From NCBI RefSeq assembly GCF_020921035.1, contig NC_063150.1, positions 32,659,826 through 32,723,825 of the forward strand: a DNA stretch of 64,000 nt, written 5' to 3'. The position numbers and the translations under genes are program-made. This document shows, piece after piece, positions 11,635-23,966 of this stretch. Positions within the stretch are counted from its first letter, which is position 1; each line of letters opens with the position of its first letter. This stretch comes from Rhodamnia argentea (lineage: Eukaryota > Streptophyta > Magnoliopsida > Myrtales > Myrtaceae). The notes below the pieces were generated by a model. It was not told where the DNA came from and did not search any database. It saw only the letters and a program-made list of their open reading frames with translations.

Positions 11635-12662
11635 AACAACGGCAATGGGCTTGGAGCTGCGGCGGTTGATCCGGGCACTGAGATGAATGAAGACGATACA
11701 AAGGAAGAAGGTGATGTGGGGATTGATGTGTATCCGGAGGATGGTGAAGATCCCGAGAATGGTTGTGGTGGAGCAGGTCGCCAGGAATGAAGTTGGGTTA
11801 AGGGATAATCTGGCTTTGGTCAGTAAGCTTTCCGTTTCTTGGAAGTCTCTGTCGATGTTGTGACCATTAAAATTTTGATTACTTAATTTTAAATATTTGG
11901 CTGTCATAGTCGTGCGGCAGGTGTCTAGTGAGCGCTTAGTCTGCATTTCGCGACCCATATACGAGAGCTAGCGAAAACGATGATAGTTATCTTGTTCTAA
12001 TTAAAAGAGAATTAGTTGCTAAGTGCACGATGCTTACATTTCTCATCTCCAAAAGTGAGCTCGATGCTTTTGCTTTTCATGGATGTTTGCATGACTCAGG
12101 CGAAATACACACATGCTTAGCTGCAATACTTACCCTTTTATGATAATGTTCATGCTTTTAATATTTACCGTTCTTTTCATCTTTCCAATCACGGGGACCA
12201 TATTAGGGCCAACTAAGAAAGGAGAATATTGTAAAACTTCAATGAACACATGCATTTTTTCCTATTACTGCGTTTTTGTTGGAAGAGAGTAGAATCATCT
12301 TATTGGTCATGCTTGACTAATCCGTTCGAACCAATGAAGTCGTTGAACATGCAGTTCTCAGTGGGTTGCAGTACCAATTATTCACTACAGCTTGCTGCAC
12401 TATATATCACTGGCTTGTTTGATCATGGTCCCAACCATGTGCAAGCTTAGTTTTGGAGAGATGATGTTTTCTCAATGTTGCTTTGATATTTTGTTGACAC
12501 ATGTTGGTGCTACAGAAAGGATGCGGCAACTGTAATTTCGACGATGCTATTTGTGTCTGGCATTGCTACGTTGCCGAACTCTTACTTTGGTACCCGTCTT
12601 CCATTAGTTCAAGGGAGCTTGTTTGTATTTTTACCGCCAGCTTTAGTAATAATGAATTCACG
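11635..12662 (+). pseudogene. Nucleobase-ascorbate transporter (NAT11/12-like) fragment, unit 1
   Basis: The clearest exon is 12516-12662, reading KDAATVISTMLFVSGIAT... then SYFGTRLPLVQGS and PPALVIMNSR, with cag/GT borders. This is the conserved core after the first membrane helices of plant xanthine/uracil permease-type transporters. Upstream, ~12390-12430 reads ISLACLIMVPTM in one frame, like the preceding helix, but it is out of frame with the flanks. An acidic stretch at ~11635-11788 (EMNEDDTKEEGDVGIDVYPEDGEDP) resembles the N-terminal region of NAT12 proteins. This last part is inference. No downstream transporter exons follow, so it is a broken fragment. Unit 2 has the same fragment with a further ~160-bp deletion. 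Confidence 0.7.
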
Positions 12663-13088
12663 GTATCGCAATCTCACTGAACATGAAACTTTCTTATGTT
12701 GATGACTTCATACTGTCATACAAATACAGTCCCTACCATTTATTCCACATGTTTAGGAATTAATGATGGAGCATGCACGGAAAAAGCTTCATGGAATAAG
12801 CGGGAAGAACGGCAAATGTGTCCCCTTGTCTTAGTCTACTTCGATTTTTTGAATATCATCTTTTATATCTAGCGGTACTTGTTTAGGTAAAAAAAAAAAA
12901 AAGGAGATGTATGGGCTAATCTCGACTGAAATGAAGTTGAGCAAGCAACCCAGGCAGTCATTTTGTTGTTTTCTTAAGAAATTCTTGCAATCATGCTAAC
13001 TTTTACTGCCCAATGAAGTGCAGAGGTGGTTCAATTTTCCAATGCTTTAAATTTAATGTCCCTCTCAATCAGGTAATTCGGATTTTAT
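12663..13088. other. Spacer between transporter and U-box fragments, unit 1; nothing recognised
   Basis: Contains an A-rich run near 12890-12903 that is shorter in unit 2. I see no splice-consistent coding sequence. Confidence 0.4.
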
Positions 13089-13971
13089 AGATGAGCGTTT
13101 CCGCATGTAATTTCTGTGGGAAAGAACTTGTTGATAGCTGGTGCGAGCAAAATGGTGTTCTTTTCCCACAGGGTCCTCCAGAGTCTCTTGATTCGAATTA
13201 CTGGAGGCTGGCATTGTCTGAGTCTGAGTCCAGAAATTCAAGGTCAATGAACAGTGTCGGTTCCTGCTAAGTCAAAGTGGTTCCTTTGGAGGAGAGGTGT
13301 ACCATTGAGGAGGAAGAAGAAGAGAAAGAAAATTTTTCTGCATCGGAACAGGTGCCAGAGGTCAATATTTTTCGAAGACGCGGCCATTTTCTTGAAGTGC
13401 TAAATGGAGGAGAGGAATTGTGCAGAAAGTGCAGAGTGGTAGGACAAATCAGGCTTGTGCTAAAGGATGAGGAGGAGACTAGAATTTTCATGGGAGCTAA
13501 TTGCTTTGTTGAAGCCCTTCTATAGTTTCTTGAGTCGACCGTCACATGAGAGGAATGTGGTGGTTCAGGACGTTGGAGCAATGGCTCCCTATTCAACCTT
13601 GCAGCCAATAATAATGGATTTCGCTTTTAGTCTATTGCTGCTTGAGAGGTCTGAATACTGTTTTGGGCATTTTGACAATTAATTGTGGCAAAGGCAATAG
13701 GGTATTCAGCCTTTAGTGGATTCTACAATTTTCCTTTTGGGCCAGTCAGTGGGTACAGTATTAGAGTTTCACGCACTTGGGCTCTATGTTGCTTTTATTA
13801 ACAGCTGTTGGGAATTTGCTGTTGTCTGCAGAAATGATCGATATTGTTTCCACACAATGCCCCTTATCGCTTCCTTTTCACTTCCTATTACCATAGGACT
13901 AGAGTTTCTTGCATTTTGGATCAATCTTGTCGTTTTGTCATTTATGTATTCCACTATTCCGTCTTTTCTCT

Positions 13972-14074
13972 TGTTAGAATAAGGGTAAAATAGTCATTTG
14001 AGTCAATTGGTCCTTTATATATAAGTGTAATCCTTTGTTAATGAATAATAGTCATCTTTTTCTAAACCTAAACA
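13972..14074 (+). repeat. 5' LTR of the unit 1 Copia element
   Basis: Starts TGTTAGAATAAGGG and ends CTAAACCTAAACA. Contains a TTTATATATAAG run that could serve as its TATA element. Confidence 0.93.
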
Positions 14075-14220
14075 TGGAATCAGAGCTCTAAACACCTTAC
14101 CACGCCTACTGCAGTAAATCACCCATCGCCAATCACCCAAAATCTGACTTTATCAGCCATCGCCTTGACTAGGCGACCAAGAGTTGGCGTCGCCTGACGT
14201 CATCCGATGTCGCCTGAGGC

Positions 14221-14366
14221 TGGTGAGCCCAGATCCAAGGTTGGGCGACCTTGTCTAGCCGTCAGACGCCCAGATCCAACGTCGCCCCAAGGCTGGTGAG
14301 CCTAGATCCGAGGTCGCCCGACCTCATCCAACTGTCGGACGCCCAGATCTCAGGTCGCCTAACACC
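14221..14366 (+). repeat. Two-copy 73-bp tandem repeat in the Copia leader, unit 1
   Basis: Two imperfect copies (14221-14293 and 14294-14366) begin TGGTGAGCC and share AGATCC..AGGT and GACGCCCAGATC words. The sequence is GC-rich compared with its surroundings. The leader of the unit 2 element has the same structure (about 32934-33080). Confidence 0.75.
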
Positions 14367-14881
14367 CTCTACCCCTCGTTTGACGCAGTCCAGCCCTTGT
14401 CTGCCTTGCCCTATGTCGTCCATGTAAGTAAGCCCAAACATGGACGTCATCTAGTCCTCATTTGTCTCACGCAACATCTAATGGTGTGCGATTTTGGATT
14501 TTGAGGTTGTCCTCTAGAGGTTTGTTGTTTTTTTATGTCTAATGATGCGCGATTTTGGATTCTGAGGTGATGAAATCTGAAGCGTGGGCTGAAGTAGAGG
14601 AATTCTTTGTTGCCGATTGTTTGTGCCAGTGAGTTCTTAAGGTGTGATATAACCTATGGGAATGTGGAAGGGACGAGATATGTGGTTTGTTTGTGATATA
14701 ATCTGTAGTTTGTTGTTCTTAAGTCTGTGCGCAATGGAAGGGAGGCTATTAGTGTGGTAATTGCTGGTTATAAGCAGATGATTGTTCTGCTTTGTAGACG
14801 TTTTTAATACTGGAGTTAAGTGATTTATTGTTGAGACATTGTGACATTGTTCTTGGGTTTAATCATGTTTTTAATTCACTG

Positions 14882-17800
14882 ATGGCCGCGTTTGGAACTC
14901 CAAATAGTCTACCACACTTGCAGTTAATCTCTGTAAAATTGGATGGAACAAATTATCCATCTTGGTCCACTGCTGTTGAAGTTTATCTTACTGCCTCTAA
15001 ACAAAGTGATTATCTTAAATCTACAACCCCTTTAGATCAGAGTAAGGTACCTGATTGGCTTGCTGGAGATGCAATGATCTGTACCATTTTATGGAATAGT
15101 ATAGACCCTAAAATTAGTCCTCACTTCATTCAGTGCAAATCCGCTAAGGAAGTCTGGGAAAAATGTGCCTTACTTTACTCTAGAGAGAATGACATGACAC
15201 GAGTGTGTAACACTTGGGAGGTTCTATTTGATCTTCACCGTGGGAATCAATCCTTATTTGAGCATTACGCTCGTTTCACGACGCTTTGTAGGCAATTGGA
15301 TACTTACATTCCAACTTCGAATGATCCGAATGTCCTCATTAATCGACAAGAGGATCTTTGAGTTATACTATATCTCAAGGCATTAGGGCCGGAATATTCC
15401 TCACTACGCCAGCATATTACTTCTCAGAGTTCTCTTCCTATCGTAGATGAGATTTTCTCTCGAGCTCTTCAGTCAACCCCTGCTGAAAAGATCTCTACTC
15501 CATCTTTGGAGACAAGTGTTATGATTGCTCATGGCACTAATGCACGTGGAGCTCATGGTCGGGGTTACAAGGGTCGTGGACATGGTTTTGCTCGGAATGG
15601 AGGTCGTGATGGTAGTATTGGTGCTCGTAGTGCCTCTATTTCTGGTGGTGGTTGTGGCTCCCGCTACTGTAGTCATTGTAAAAGAGCTGAACATACAAAG
15701 GCTTATTGTTATACACTGCATCCGGAACTTCGACCTATATTTACAGCATATATAGAGACGGACCAGACTCCACAAGAATCTACTAGTGTGCGCAACATGA
15801 GTGGTTTAGTTACGTTGACAGGTGCTGAGTACGATGCATGGTTTCTCTCCCAACAAGTGACAGGTTCTTCAGCTCCTACTGCAACTCTAGCACAAACATC
15901 AAAAGGTAGTTCATCCTGTTTACTCTCGGTAGCGTCCGACTATTGGGTCATAGACTCTGGAGCTATTCATCATATGGCTGGTAATTCTAAGTTGCTGTCT
16001 TCACTTTGTCTTAAATCTCCTGGCTTGTCAAACTTCGTCATATTAGGCGATGGCTCACAATCTCAAGTTCTTGGTACTGGAATTGCTCATTTGAGTCCAT
16101 CTCTTTCTTTGTCATCGATCCTTCATATCAAATCTTCATATAATTTAATTTATGTTAGTTCATCGACTAAAGAACTTAATTGTTCCGTAACATTCTTCTC
16201 TTCTCATTGTATCTTTCGGGATCCGAGGAATGGACAGATGATTGGTGGGAGACAAGAATCCAATGGTCTGTATTACCTTGACAAGAAGGTGCTAGTTGCT
16301 GCAATCGTGAAACGCACATCCTCCGATGTATTTAGGATGCATTGTCATACTGGTCATTCACCACCGAACACTCTTCGGCATTTGTTTCCTGACTTTGAAT
16401 GCGTGAGTTCTTTTCGGTGTGAGGCTTGTCCGTTTGGTAAACATCATAGGGTTTCTTTTCCTTCTCGTATTCAAAGTCGAGTGTCAAGTCCTTTTGAGTT
16501 GGTACACTCCAATGTTTGGGGTCCGTGTCATGTTTCGATATTTACGGTTTCGAGATATTTTGTCACATTCGTGGATGATTTTTTCCGAATGACTTGATTA
16601 TTCTTAATAAAAGATTGTATTGAGATTTTTCACTACTTCCGTTTGTTCTATTTTGAAGTACTAAATCACTACCACACTTTTGTTAAAACTTTACGTTCGG
16701 ATAATGCCAAAAAGCATCTTGCTATCACTTCGGGTTTCGAGTCTTTTCTTGATTCTCATGGCATTATCCATAAGACTTCTTGTTCATACACTCCTCAACA
16801 AAATGGTGTTGTTGAGCATAAAAATCGCCATCTTCTTGACGTTGCTCATTGCCTCACGTTTCGCATGCATCTACCTAAAACCTTTGAGGGATATGTTGTT
16901 CTTACAGCCTGTTTTTTGATTAATCGGCTTCCTACTTTTGTCCTTCAGGGGCGGACACCATTTTCTATATTACATCCAAATCATTCTCCCTTTGCATTAC
17001 CTCTACATGTCTTTGGCTGTGTTTGTTTTGTGCATCATCTTACTTCAGGTCTTGATAAGTTGGATCCTCGTGCGGAGAAATGTATCTTTGTAAGATACTC
17101 TCGAACTTAGAAAGGCTATAAATGTTATAGTCCTAGATGTCGTCGTGTGCTCGTGTCGGCAGATGTAACATTTTTTGAAGATCATCCATATTATATTACT
17201 CGGTTGGAACTTATAGCTACTCCCGAGAGCGGTGAATGTGTCTTACCGACACTTCCCCCACTCCCACTTCCTTCAAAACTATCAACAGGATTTCAATTTG
17301 TCGACCGCACATATCATTGGCGTGGTGCAGCTCCTACTACTGTGGTACAAACTTCACCAATACATGATTCCTCTATTCCCTCATCGGTTGCTGCACCATC
17401 CTCCGATCCCGATGTGCCCATAGCTACTCAAAAAGGTACACGTTCTTGCATTTATCGCTCCGTGGATCGTAATGCTCCTTATTCTGGTCTTTCTAATTAT
17501 CTCGCACTCGTCATCCTATTTCAAATTTCTTGTCATATGACTATTTATCTTTTAGTTTCTCTACATTTGTCTTGTCCTTGTCCTCTATTTCTGTGCCTAG
17601 CGGTGTTGCTGAAGCTCTTGCTCATCCTTGATGGCGGCAAGCCATGGAAGATGAAATGAGGGCGCTCATTGATAACCGTGCTTGGGAACTCACTTCATTA
17701 CCTCCGGAGAAACAAATTGTCGGTCGTCGTTAGGTATTCACTGTTAAAGTTCATCCCGATGGCACTCTTCATCGATTGAAGGCTTGATTGGTTGCAAAGA

Positions 17801-19100
17801 GATATACTCGGACATATAGTGTTGATTATGGTGACACTTTTTCACCCGTTGCCAAAATTCCATAAGTTCGTGTCTTTATTTCCCTTGTAGCACGTTTTGG
17901 TTGGCTTCTTCATTGGCTAGATGTAAAAAAATGCCTTCCTTCATGGTGACTTGTTTGAGAAAGTGTACATGGAGCAACCACCGGGGTTTGTTGCTTAGAG
18001 GGAGAATTTGGTATATCGCTTACATAAAGCTTTGCATGGACTCAAGCAATCTCCTCGTGCTTGGTTTGGCGGATTTAGTGATGCCGTTATCGGGTTTGGA
18101 TTAAAACAGTGTCAAGTAGATCATTTAGTTTTTAGTTCTATCTCCCTAGCCGGTTGTATTCTTTCGGTGGTATATGTGGATGATATTATCATTGCTGGCG
18201 GTGATTCAAATGGTATCCAATGACTTAAGCGGTTTCTGCATACAAAATTTAATACCAAGGATCTAGGACGTCTACGTTATTTTCTTAGTATTGAAGTTGT
18301 ATATCCACAAGCAGGTATCAATTTATCACAGCAAAAATATGTACTTAGCATTCTTGATGAGGTTGGATTTCTTGGAGCAAAGCCAATAGATACTCCTATG
18401 GAACCCAATGTGAAACTTGATGCGTAACATGGAGAATTGTTATGTGATCTAGGGAAGTATAGAAGATTAGTGGAAAGTTGAACTATCTTCTTGTTACAAG
18501 GCATGACATATCATTTGCTGTCGGTGTAGTTAGTCAGTTCATGAGTTCTTCCCGTACTACTCATCGGGATGCTGTACTTAGAATTATCAAGTACTTAAAG
18601 GGAGCGCCAGGTAAAGGGATAATTTTCAAGAATTGCGAACATCTGGACACTATAGGTTTCTCCGATGCGGGCCGGTCTGGATGTCCTAACGATAGGAGAT
18701 CTACATTAGGTTATTGTGTGTTTCTTGGAGGTAATCTAATTTCCTAGAAAAGTAAGAAACAATATGTGGTTTCCCGATCAAGTGCTTGAAGCGAATATAG
18801 AGCTATAGCACATATGACGTGTGAATTGCTCTAGTTGAGGATGTTATTATCAGAAATGGGTTTGCCTACATTAGATCCATCGGTATTATATTGTGATAAT
18901 CAATCAGCTATTCACATTACAAATAATCCTGTCCTCCATGAGTGAACTAAACATATTGAAGTTGACCGTCACTTTGTACGGGAGAGAAAGGGGAGATTAT
19001 TCCTCAACATACAAGAACGGAGAATCAACTTGCATATATGTCTTTACTAAATCTCTTAGAGGGAGTAGAGTGAATTTTTATGTAACAAGTTGAAATTATT
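14882..19100 (+). pseudogene. Copia gag-pol polyprotein, decayed, unit 1
   Basis: One long frame once encoded capsid, protease, integrase, reverse transcriptase and RNase H. Visible parts in order: gag (LDGTNYPSWSTAVEVYL), a CCHC zinc knuckle (CSHCKRAEHTKAYC, ~15665), a protease site (WVIDSGAIHHM, ~15945), the pre-integrase zinc region (~16340-16440), the integrase core (~16495-16860), reverse transcriptase with YVDD (~18172), and an RNase H tail (YCDNQSAIHI, ~18890). In-frame stops occur at 15359-15361, 16595-16597, 17108-17110 and 17657-17659. A 1-bp deletion lies near 18470. The first integrase aspartate reads VHSNVWGP (N for D). The element cannot make its own proteins. Confidence 0.9.
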
Positions 19101-19129
19101 TGATATTTACATCCCAACTTGAGGGGGAG

Positions 19130-19232
19130 TGTTAGAATAAGGGTAAAATAGTCATTTGAGTCAATTGGTCCTTTATATACAAGTGTAATCCTTTGTTAAC
19201 GAATAATAATCATCTTTCTCTAAACCTAAACA
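19130..19232 (+). repeat. 3' LTR of the unit 1 Copia element
   Basis: A 103-bp copy of the 5' LTR with four substitutions, preceded by the polypurine tract and followed by the TCTCT target duplication. Confidence 0.93.
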
Positions 19233-20884
19233 TCTCTTATTGTTGTACTTAAGTTGTGATGTCCTCTGAGGGCTTCTCTTTAAGCATGAGGTACTTTCTT
19301 TTTCGTTCTTCTCACAGCTTCAATGTGTGAAAACTAAGGGGAAGACTGTTCTGATTTTAGTTTGTCCATTACTTATAACATGTTTCAAGAGTTGCTTTTT
19401 TCTTTTTGTATAGGAGAAATTACCATGCTGTTCCTTACATGCTAAATGGCACAACATGATTATTCTTGCCTTCACTTTCTTTATCTCCCATTTCTCCACC
19501 TCCCCCTGTACTTTCTTGCATCGTTCTTTGCTTGAGGCAGCAGTGTGTTCTCCTTGCTTCTTTTTCCTCAGGAACAAGGAGTTGATATTAGCTGCCGGAG
19601 TCGTTCCGCTTCTCCAGGAAATGACATCCAACCATGACTCTCATCCATCAGCAACGGCTCTATATCTGAATCTTTCCTGCCTTGAAGATGCCAAGCCCGT
19701 ACTAGGCTTGAGTCAGGCTGTACCCTTTCTTACCCAGCTTCTTAAAGATGAAACTGCACCTCAGTGCAAGCTTGATGCTATTCACGCCCTTTACAATCTC
19801 TCCACCTACCATGACAATATTGGATACCTGCCTTCGGCAGGCATTATCAGTGGCCTTCAATCTCTTCTTGCAGATCTAGTGACCAAATGTGGACAGAAAA
19901 GTCAATAGCTGTCCTTATGAATTTAGATTCGAGCCAATCGGGGAACGATGAAATGACAATCTTGCCCTGAACTCCTAAGTTTACTTGCCATTGGTACTTG
20001 ACGCTGGGGAGCCCGTTGAGCAGGAGTAAGCTGTGTTATACCTGCATTGGTGTCCAAGACATGAGGGGGACCCTAAGAGGGAGAGAAAAAGCTCAGAAAC
20101 TTTTGATGCTGTTCCGTGAGCAATGGCAACGAGATCAATCTCCCGCCAATTTGAGCTAACAGCATCATCATCAGCCAGAGGAAACGAGTCACAGGACTCT
20201 GTCATCAGCTTCAGCAGCCAAGCCGCTTTGTAAATCTATATCTAGGAGGAAAACAGGCAAAGGCTGGGGCTTTTTATGGAAGAGCAGGAGTTACTCGGTG
20301 GTATCTTCTCTTTTTTGCTGGCCAGGATTTTCCTTGAGATGAAAAGAGATGTAGAGTTCCCCCATGCAATGAACGGAATTTGGTCTCTTTTCTGTGCGTC
20401 TGGACCTCTGGTAGGGGGATTGTTAATTCTTTTATGCCAGAATCAAAGGCTTAACTTGCACGGCCCGTTGTGTGGTGGTTGGTTCTGTTGTATACAAATT
20501 ACGTTAAGTTGAGAATCAGCTTCGGTTGTGTCATGTAGCATGTCCGGTATCCATATTAGCATATTCTAGCTAGAATTGATTGGATGTACTTAATTAGTAA
20601 AGTGTCAAAATGATTAGGACTCAAATAATAAAATTGAAAATATTAAGACTGAATTGGCCAAAATGAAATCGATTTAGCACATTTTTGAACAATTTTTGCA
20701 AGGTACTTTGAGAGAGAGAATATGCGAAATATACCGGCACAAAGCCGCGAGTAAGTGACAGCGGAGATATTTTATTTATGCGCGGACGAGACGTTGTCCA
20801 TCCGATCAGGAGCCTCCTCCTCCTCCTTTCATTATAATATGGCGCATTGACTCTGCAACTGTAAATTCTACAGCGCTCTCGCTC

Positions 20885-22682
20885 ATGGCGACGGTTTCTA
20901 CAACCTCTTCACTCGCCACCGTTACCCTCCCCAACTATCGCCGAGTCAACCGGTTAGTTCAAAATTGGAATGGCGTGGCGTCAATTCTTTATTTTACCTC
21001 AACTCTCGACATCGACTTTGATTTGTGCCCATCTTTTATTAATTCCGAGGTAGAATAGGCCAATATAGCCTTGAGGTGTCACACTTTCCAATTGGTTCCA
21101 TAACTTAAGGCCATTCAGGTTGGGGAACTCAATATTCACCCAATGACGAAATGGGAAACTCACGCCTCTAATCCATGCTCCAGCCAAAGACACAGTGTGT
21201 TGTGGCAATCTGATAATTCGAGATGACATCTCAAACAAACATAGAGAGATCACAGAAATTTCTTCTAATAGCCCAACTTTACAACGTCTAAGAAACATAA
21301 ATTTCTTCTAGTTGATTTGCATAGCTCCAAAGTGTGCTGCATGTGATTACTGCTTAGTGGCATAACTTTGCTCGTGTCTTTGCCTTTGAAACTTGCAGTT
21401 TAGCCTGCACTGACTTATATTTTCTGGACAGTGGAGGCATCCCACATTGTTTCCCACAGTTTGGACCGGGTCCAATGCATCAGGTATGCCTTGCCATTTT
21501 TCTTAGTGTCTTTATGCTTGTACTAATGAACTCAACTTTGGAGCAAGAGCCATCCACCCACAGATTACCTTGCTTGTGTCCCTATTTATTAAAACTTGAG
21601 CTTGACAATGGCTAGTAATGTTGCACATTTTAATCCAGTTACTACTGGATCGTGATTGCTCCTATACTTTGTTATGGCTGTGACGGAGAAATCATTCTGA
21701 AGCCAGCAATTGGTTAAGTAATTATGATTTTTATCCACTCTTCTGTTGACTGTGAATTTTGTAGTATGGATTTGCAAAGAATGTGGATTGGTCTGTTGCT
21801 GAATCCCAAAGTGAGGATGGGAATCCAATTGTAACCCTAGAATTGAAGGATGACCCTTACAGCCATTCCATGTGGGATTTCAGCTTTCAAGCTTTGTACA
21901 AGGTGAGACATATTCCCCAAGCAAAATATTCTGAGCTGTCTGTCATGCTACCTTTACTCACATGATGCAAGACCCTCCGGTTAAATAAAGCACATCAACT
22001 CATTTTTGGGTTTCAAGTTTTAATTTTCCCTCAGACCGTAATTTTGATTTTCAAGATTCTTGTGTGATTTATAGTTTAATAGCACATGTTAGCATTTGGA
22101 AGTAAATTTTCTCTCTTTTGCAGATCAACTTAAGAGAGAAGAGCCTTTCTACCAAGTTAGTTATCACAAATACAGACACAAAACCATTTTCATTCAATAC
22201 TGCCCTGCATACATACTTCCGTGTAAGTTCTGCGGTATAGTGCTCAGTAGATGATCTTAGAACGTATACTACCTAGGAAAATGTACTTAAATCAAGCTGT
22301 AATTTGAAACTTATTGATCGGCAGACCATGGAACCATTGGAATCGTGGTGGATATATGTAGAGTCAACATATCTATTTGTGGATATCTATAGGATGAGCA
22401 CAATTATTAAGCACTGGATTCGAGCAGGAAAGCATGCTATGATTCTGCCTCAGATGAGCGTAATACTTGAGTATATTCCAGACTGCTGAGCAGAGGATCA
22501 TAATTGAATTGTCGTTCAATAGTTATTAGCCTTGCAAGAATTGTGAAATTCAACATATCTGATCTTTCTATCCTATCGATTAGGCTTCTGTAACAGCTCC
22601 CTCTGTGAGAGGTTTGAAGGGTTGTAAGACATTGAACAAAGATCCCAATCCAAAAAACCCACTAGAGGGAAAGGAAGAAAGG

Positions 22683-22713
<31 letters not shown>

Positions 22714-23738
22714 CAGCGCACGCACATCAGAGTGACCGGAACATAATTTTATTAGCTGTAAAGCTGAAAGCTAAAGAGAGAAAATGAAGCCCTGATGGTA
22801 GACTTGGCAACTTGTCTGTTTTTTTTTTTTTTTGTGTGTGTGTGTCTATATAGCACTTATGACATCCGAAAATTAATTGCAAGGAGGGTAACCCAGCCGT
22901 ATGTCTAGCATGCGATGAACAGTTAGTTTAACTATAACTATGTCGTAACTTATTTTCTGTGTCACCTGTGTTGAATTCTGCCTAGAAATACCCGTTGTTG
23001 TTCAAAGTGACTGTGGCTCACATGTTGGCTTGCCCACTCTCATGTTTCCCTCGCTCTATCAAAATGCATCACAGCGATGTTATGTTCTCCAGATACATCA
23101 GCATCTCCATTAAGCTCATTGCTTATGCGGTGGATCCCTTGCTAGAAATTATACTGCAGTTTCTAATAATGCCATATCATCTCAGGGACATTGTCACATT
23201 TCCTGGATTTGTAGATTGCATTTATCTTGATGCTCCTGCTGAGGTGATTCCGGATAATGGTTTAGGAGATGCTATATCCATCCAGAATACAAAGTAAGTG
23301 TGTGTGGAAAACAGCCTATGATGCTCTATTGTGGTCTGAAAATTTTCCTTCTTCTTTATAGTTTACTTTTGGCCCTTGTCTCTATCGTTGGTCAGATGCT
23401 GTCTTGTGGAACCCGTATCTACAGATGGAGGCATGCTACAGAGACTTCATTTGTGTTGAAAATGCCAAGGTACAGAGCATGCTTAAATAGCTTAATGTAA
23501 CCTGTTATCTCCAGGTTGTCTATTTATCATACTGGTGAAGGGTGCATCACTTTCAATAAGAACATTGGCAGCTGAGTGCTGACTGAATCGTGTTCAAATG
23601 TTTTAAGAAACACTGTAAGGGGTGGGTCAGCCATTTTACTTATTGACTATTTGCCTCTTGATTTTGCGGCAGATTGGGAATGTCCAGCTAGAGCCTCAGT
23701 AGTCTTGGGTGGCCAAGCAGATACTTAGCATTGCCTGA
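20885..23738 (+). pseudogene. Glucose-6-phosphate 1-epimerase pseudogene, unit 2
   Basis: Exon 1 (20885-20952) is present, but exons 2 and 3 are gone: the sequence passes from intron 1 into a scrap of intron 2 and then intron 3. Exons 4-10 remain with good splice sites. Exon 5 begins TAT instead of CAT, changing the HGFARN histidine (H121 of unit 1) to tyrosine, and the following residues read AKNVDW for ARNMDW. Exon 10 has CAG to TAG at 23700-23702, removing the last 12 residues. Joining exon 1 (68 bp) to exon 4 would also break phase. No functional enzyme is expected. Confidence 0.9.
22686..22713. repeat. (TC)n microsatellite at an epimerase splice donor, unit 2
   Basis: Fourteen TC units directly after the intron 7 donor, at the same place as in units 1 and 3. 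Confidence 0.93.
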
Positions 23739-23966
23739 AGAGCTATGAAGAAACTGTCCTTGTACTTTTTTTTTTTTTAATTTCCCTTTATATAATCAGT
23801 AAAAGAAACCTTGAACACACAAAAGTCTGTTGAGCTAGTGGAAATCTCAAGTTCGATTTTTGGGTTTCACTATTGTTTTAATTGTAATAACTTACTTTTC
23901 AATTTCCATGAGGAGACTATACTGCTCGATTTTTACTTTCATGTGGTTATACGTGGCTGCATTTAT

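Larger units (their letters stand above)
13972..19232 (+). mobile_element. Ty1/Copia LTR retrotransposon with very short LTRs, unit 1 copy
   Basis: The complete element is 5261 bp. TG...CA LTRs of 103 bp each (13972-14074, 19130-19232) are flanked by the 5-bp target duplication TCTCT (13967-13971, 19233-19237). The primer site TGGAATCAGAGC directly follows the 5' LTR and is one base off the tRNA-iMet type TGGTATCAGAGC. The polypurine tract GAGGGGGAG precedes the 3' LTR. The LTRs differ at 4 of 103 positions by my count. The same element at the same site is in unit 2. Confidence 0.95.
13089..20300 (+). pseudogene. U-box/armadillo E3 ligase (PUB45/PUB6-like), 5'-truncated, split by Copia, unit 1
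   Basis: Family residues appear in collinear order. At 13089-13260: SWCEQNG, then GPPESLDSNYWRLALSESES. At 13265-13525: VVPLEERCTIEEEEEE, NVFRRR-like text, then LCRKCRVVGQIRLVLKDEEE and IFMGANCFVEALL. At 13555-13620: decayed armadillo text. At 19570-19870: ELILAAGVVPLL, SATALYLNLSCLEDAKPVLG, KLDAIHALYNLSTY, GIISGLQSLLA. At 20060-20300: REKAQKLLMLFREQ then SISRRKTGK and FLWKSRSYSV at the usual C terminus. A TAA at 13268-13270, a TAG at 13523-13525 and frameshifts break it. The U-box domain that binds E2 is absent upstream. The Copia element (13972-19232) sits in what looks like an intron between armadillo exons. Confidence 0.82.
160..20527. repeat. Tandem segmental duplication, unit 1 (20.4 kb)
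   Basis: The gene order and sequence of this block recur at 20528-39244, and its first 7 kb recurs again at 39245-45776. The borders were set from the GTGYCATRTAGCA-like word that starts each unit (160, 20528, 39245). Relative to unit 2, unit 1 has an extra 1005 bp (8891-9895), retains epimerase exons 2-3, and lacks ~908 bp of hAT sequence and the 213-bp MITE. Confidence 0.9.

Noticed and set aside
13267-13608. Minus-strand 113-codon frame over the U-box fragment
   Set aside because: The plus strand carries clear PUB45-like residues, and the minus frame is rich in Ser/Thr from complementary Glu/Lys codons.
15473-15775. Minus-strand Thr-rich frame within Copia gag
   Set aside because: It is opposite the Gly/Arg-rich gag segment and is a codon-complement artefact.
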